Positions 62,054-64,000 of a DNA stretch of 64,000 nucleotides are shown here, in pieces. Both the position numbers and the translations under genes were made by a program. Positions within the stretch are counted from its first letter, which is position 1; every line of letters starts with the position of its first letter. Below the pieces are notes generated by a model that saw only the letters and a list, made by a program, of their open reading frames with translations, was not told where the DNA came from and made no database searches. The DNA is from Paraphaeosphaeria minitans (lineage: Eukaryota; Ascomycota; Dothideomycetes; Pleosporales; Didymosphaeriaceae), in assembly GCA_015832175.1 (NCBI GenBank), contig WJXW01000003.1, positions 1,674,001 through 1,738,000 on the forward strand, given 5' to 3'.

Positions 62054-64000
62054 TTACTCGTCGGCCTCGTCATCTGTGTTGGGCGGGTGCGGTGTGCCCT
62101 GCGCAGCGTTAGTCGCGGTTCACAATCACTCGGGTCGGGCCGTACCTTGGGGCTGTTGAGCCACTCAATGTGCCGCAGGCGTCTGCGGACTTCTTGCTCC
62201 TTCTTCTCCTTCTTCGTCATCTTCTTCTTCTTGCGCGCGCGGAACTTCATGTCGTCGTTTGCGCCTTCGGCATCGCTCATGACAGGTGTGCCGGCGGCAC
62301 TGGCGACAGTACTGGGAACGGCAGAGCTGACGGCGGACGAGACGTTGCTGGAGCCCGGACGTGAGTCTTCGAAACGGTCCATGGAGACAGCAAGGTGGCC
62401 TTTGTGAGCCACGCGTCCGTCCGCAACATGCCATTGCTCGGGGCAAAGCGCGCCAACGAACTCTTCGTTGTGGGAAATCATGATAACGCCACCCTTGTAG
62501 TCGCGGATGGCCACAGCAAGACCACCGAGGGAATCGCGATCCAAGAAGTTAGTAGGCTCGTCGAGTACGAGCAAATGAGGGTTGTTCCACATTGCACCCG
62601 CTGCACGGAGTTTAGCTACAGACTATTGATCAACCGGCGGTAAAGCAACTTACCTAGTACGACCTTGACCTTCTGTCCACCAGAAAGACCAGAAATTTCA
62701 TTGTGATTAGCAATCTCAGGGTCAAGGCCCAAGTCCTCGAAATGCTTCGAAATGACCTTGGGCTCTAGGACACGGTAACCGAGACCTTCGCGAGACGACT
62801 CGTGGTCATCAAACTCCTGGATCAGCTTTTGGAAGCCCAAACCGGCAAGAGTCTCACGCGAAATCATGGTGTTGAACTTAGGCAACATGTTCATCCACTT
62901 GATTTCGTACTGGAAACTCTTCTTGTACTTCTGACGACCGATTAGGGCTTCGATCCTGCGCGGTCCCTTGCCATCACCGATATCGACTGGTGTTTCCATC
63001 TGGGCCTTGTCTTCTGGAGTGAGCACGCGAGTTTGCTTCATGAGCACCTCACGATCGTCACCGTTGGCGTAACGCCACTGAAGGTATTGGTTGGGGGTCT
63101 TCTCCAAGTGCATCTCGACGTGCTCCAAGGCGTGCTGCTTGATGTAGCCGATACGCAAATTTGGGTGCTTCTCGACCTTGCCTTCTTGTGGGATCGTCTC
63201 ACCCGTCAGGAGCTTGATAAGGGTCGATTTACCCGCACCGTTGGCACCAATAATGGCAACACGGGAGGAGAGCGATAGATTGCAGGAGATGTCATGCAGA
63301 GATGGCTTGGAAGAACCAGGGTATGTGTAGCTGCAGCCTGTCATGCGCAGAATGGATCGAGTGTTCGATTTGACGCCGCTGAGGATCCCGGGAGGAGGGA
63401 ACTTGAACTGTACTTGCGAAGCTGACAGGGTGTAGTAGCTCTTGCCTTCGGGCTTGACTTTGACAAAATCAGCGAGGTTACCGCGGTAATGCACCAACTT
63501 CTTCTGTTCGTAGTGATATATATCCGTGCAGACCTCGTCCAAGAATGTGGAATCGTGGGAGACGATCAAGCTTGTGATCTCAGTGTGCTTCTTTAGGTAG
63601 TTCTGCAACCATGCAATGTTGGCGACATCCAAGTGGTTGGTCGGTTCGTCCAACAATAGAACGTCAGCGCGCATCAACATGGCGCGAGCCAGGGCGAGCT
63701 TCATCTTCCATCCACCGGACAGAGAGCCAACCATTTCTGATTGTCTTCCCTCAGGACCTGATGTGAATCCAACCTCTTCGAGAACCTCGGAAATACGCTC
63801 TCTGCTCTCCTCTGCGAAACGAGGATCCCGAACAATGTACTCAAGAATGCTCAGGTCAGCATCCTCGCCCTGGTTGTGCTCGACGAAGCAAGTCTTGACT
63901 TCATCCTGGGGCGGGAAACCCTCAAGCTTGCCGTTTGCAATGCTGCGCATGAGGGTAGATTTACCAGCACCGTTTCGACCACACAGACCGTACCTGTGGC
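62054..64000 (-). CDS. new1: ABC-F ATPase, New1/Elf1 type (eEF3-like), C-terminal part; 5' end beyond the window
   Basis: Exons 62654-64000 (open to the edge), 62146-62600 and 62054-62098; introns 53 and 47 bp; 614 residues visible. New1 is a cytosolic ribosome-associated relative of elongation factor 3 that assists translation termination/recycling in yeast; the fission-yeast counterpart is Elf1. Visible: first Walker A GRNGAGKST, signature LSGGWKMKLALARA and Walker B LLLDEPTNHLD; second Walker A GANGAGKST; the chromodomain-like insert typical of eEF3/New1 (QHALEHVEMHLEKTPNQYLQ through FDDHESSREGLGYR); LSGGQKVKVVLAGAMWNNP; and LLVLDEPTNFLDRDSLG. The tail is Lys-rich (RARKKKKMTKKEKKEQE) and ends RRLRHIEWLNSPKGTP...DDEADE. 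The FDDHE..REGLGYR, AMWNNPHLL, NEEFVGALCPEQW and IEWLNSPKG blocks fit New1 rather than eEF3. The HEAT-repeat N-terminus is off the edge. Confidence 0.92.

Overview
The window is a piece of a filamentous ascomycete (Pezizomycotina) chromosome, split into two compartments. Introns of about 41-60 bp, the gene content and the RIP-type mutation support this; a dothideomycete is my guess, with low confidence.

Positions 1 to about 46,980 are AT-rich DNA made almost entirely of LTR retrotransposons. They carry the mark of repeat-induced point mutation (RIP): TpA is everywhere, CpA and TpG are scarce, CpG is still common (many GCGC), and reading frames are broken mainly by TAA and TAG. I resolved the nesting from LTR ends and 5-bp target-site duplications (TSDs). 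One Copia family (195-bp LTR) is present as fragment B (1-778 plus 8097-8783), copy A (779-8096, TSD TATAC, inside B), copy C (14058-35261, TSD ATAGT), copy G (26516-33750, TSD ACACC, inside C) and a solo LTR (12481-12675, TSD TAAAA). Three Gypsy chromovirus families follow. E (19453-26039, 411-bp LTRs, TSD TTAAC) lies inside C. D (10373-14057 plus 35262 to about 36352) hosts C and the solo LTR. F (185-bp LTR) is present as a 3' fragment (8784-10200), a plus-strand copy F1 (about 36353-41996) and a minus-strand copy F2 (41997-47067). Every polyprotein is a pseudogene.

The most unusual feature is in the Gypsy copies. Between pol and the 3' LTR all three families hold a second reading frame on the opposite strand, starting 39-95 bp from the 3' LTR and running towards pol. 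In E and D it encodes a Zn-cluster-like Cys pattern followed by a charged coiled-coil-like tail. In F it is a longer, unrelated frame of about 365 codons present in two copies.

From about 46,980 the base composition changes abruptly and no strong RIP is visible. About 1.8 kb without a recognisable gene (47068-48896) leads into a normal gene block: SMC5 (minus), mitochondrial/cytosolic fumarase (minus), a RING-finger protein (plus), a Dbf2/Sid2-type NDR kinase (plus), a methionine-rich small secreted protein (minus) and a NEW1/Elf1-type ABC-F ATPase (minus, running off the right edge). These are housekeeping genes (genome stability, TCA cycle, ubiquitination, cytokinesis signalling, translation) plus one small secreted protein. 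They are not an operon or an obvious cluster.
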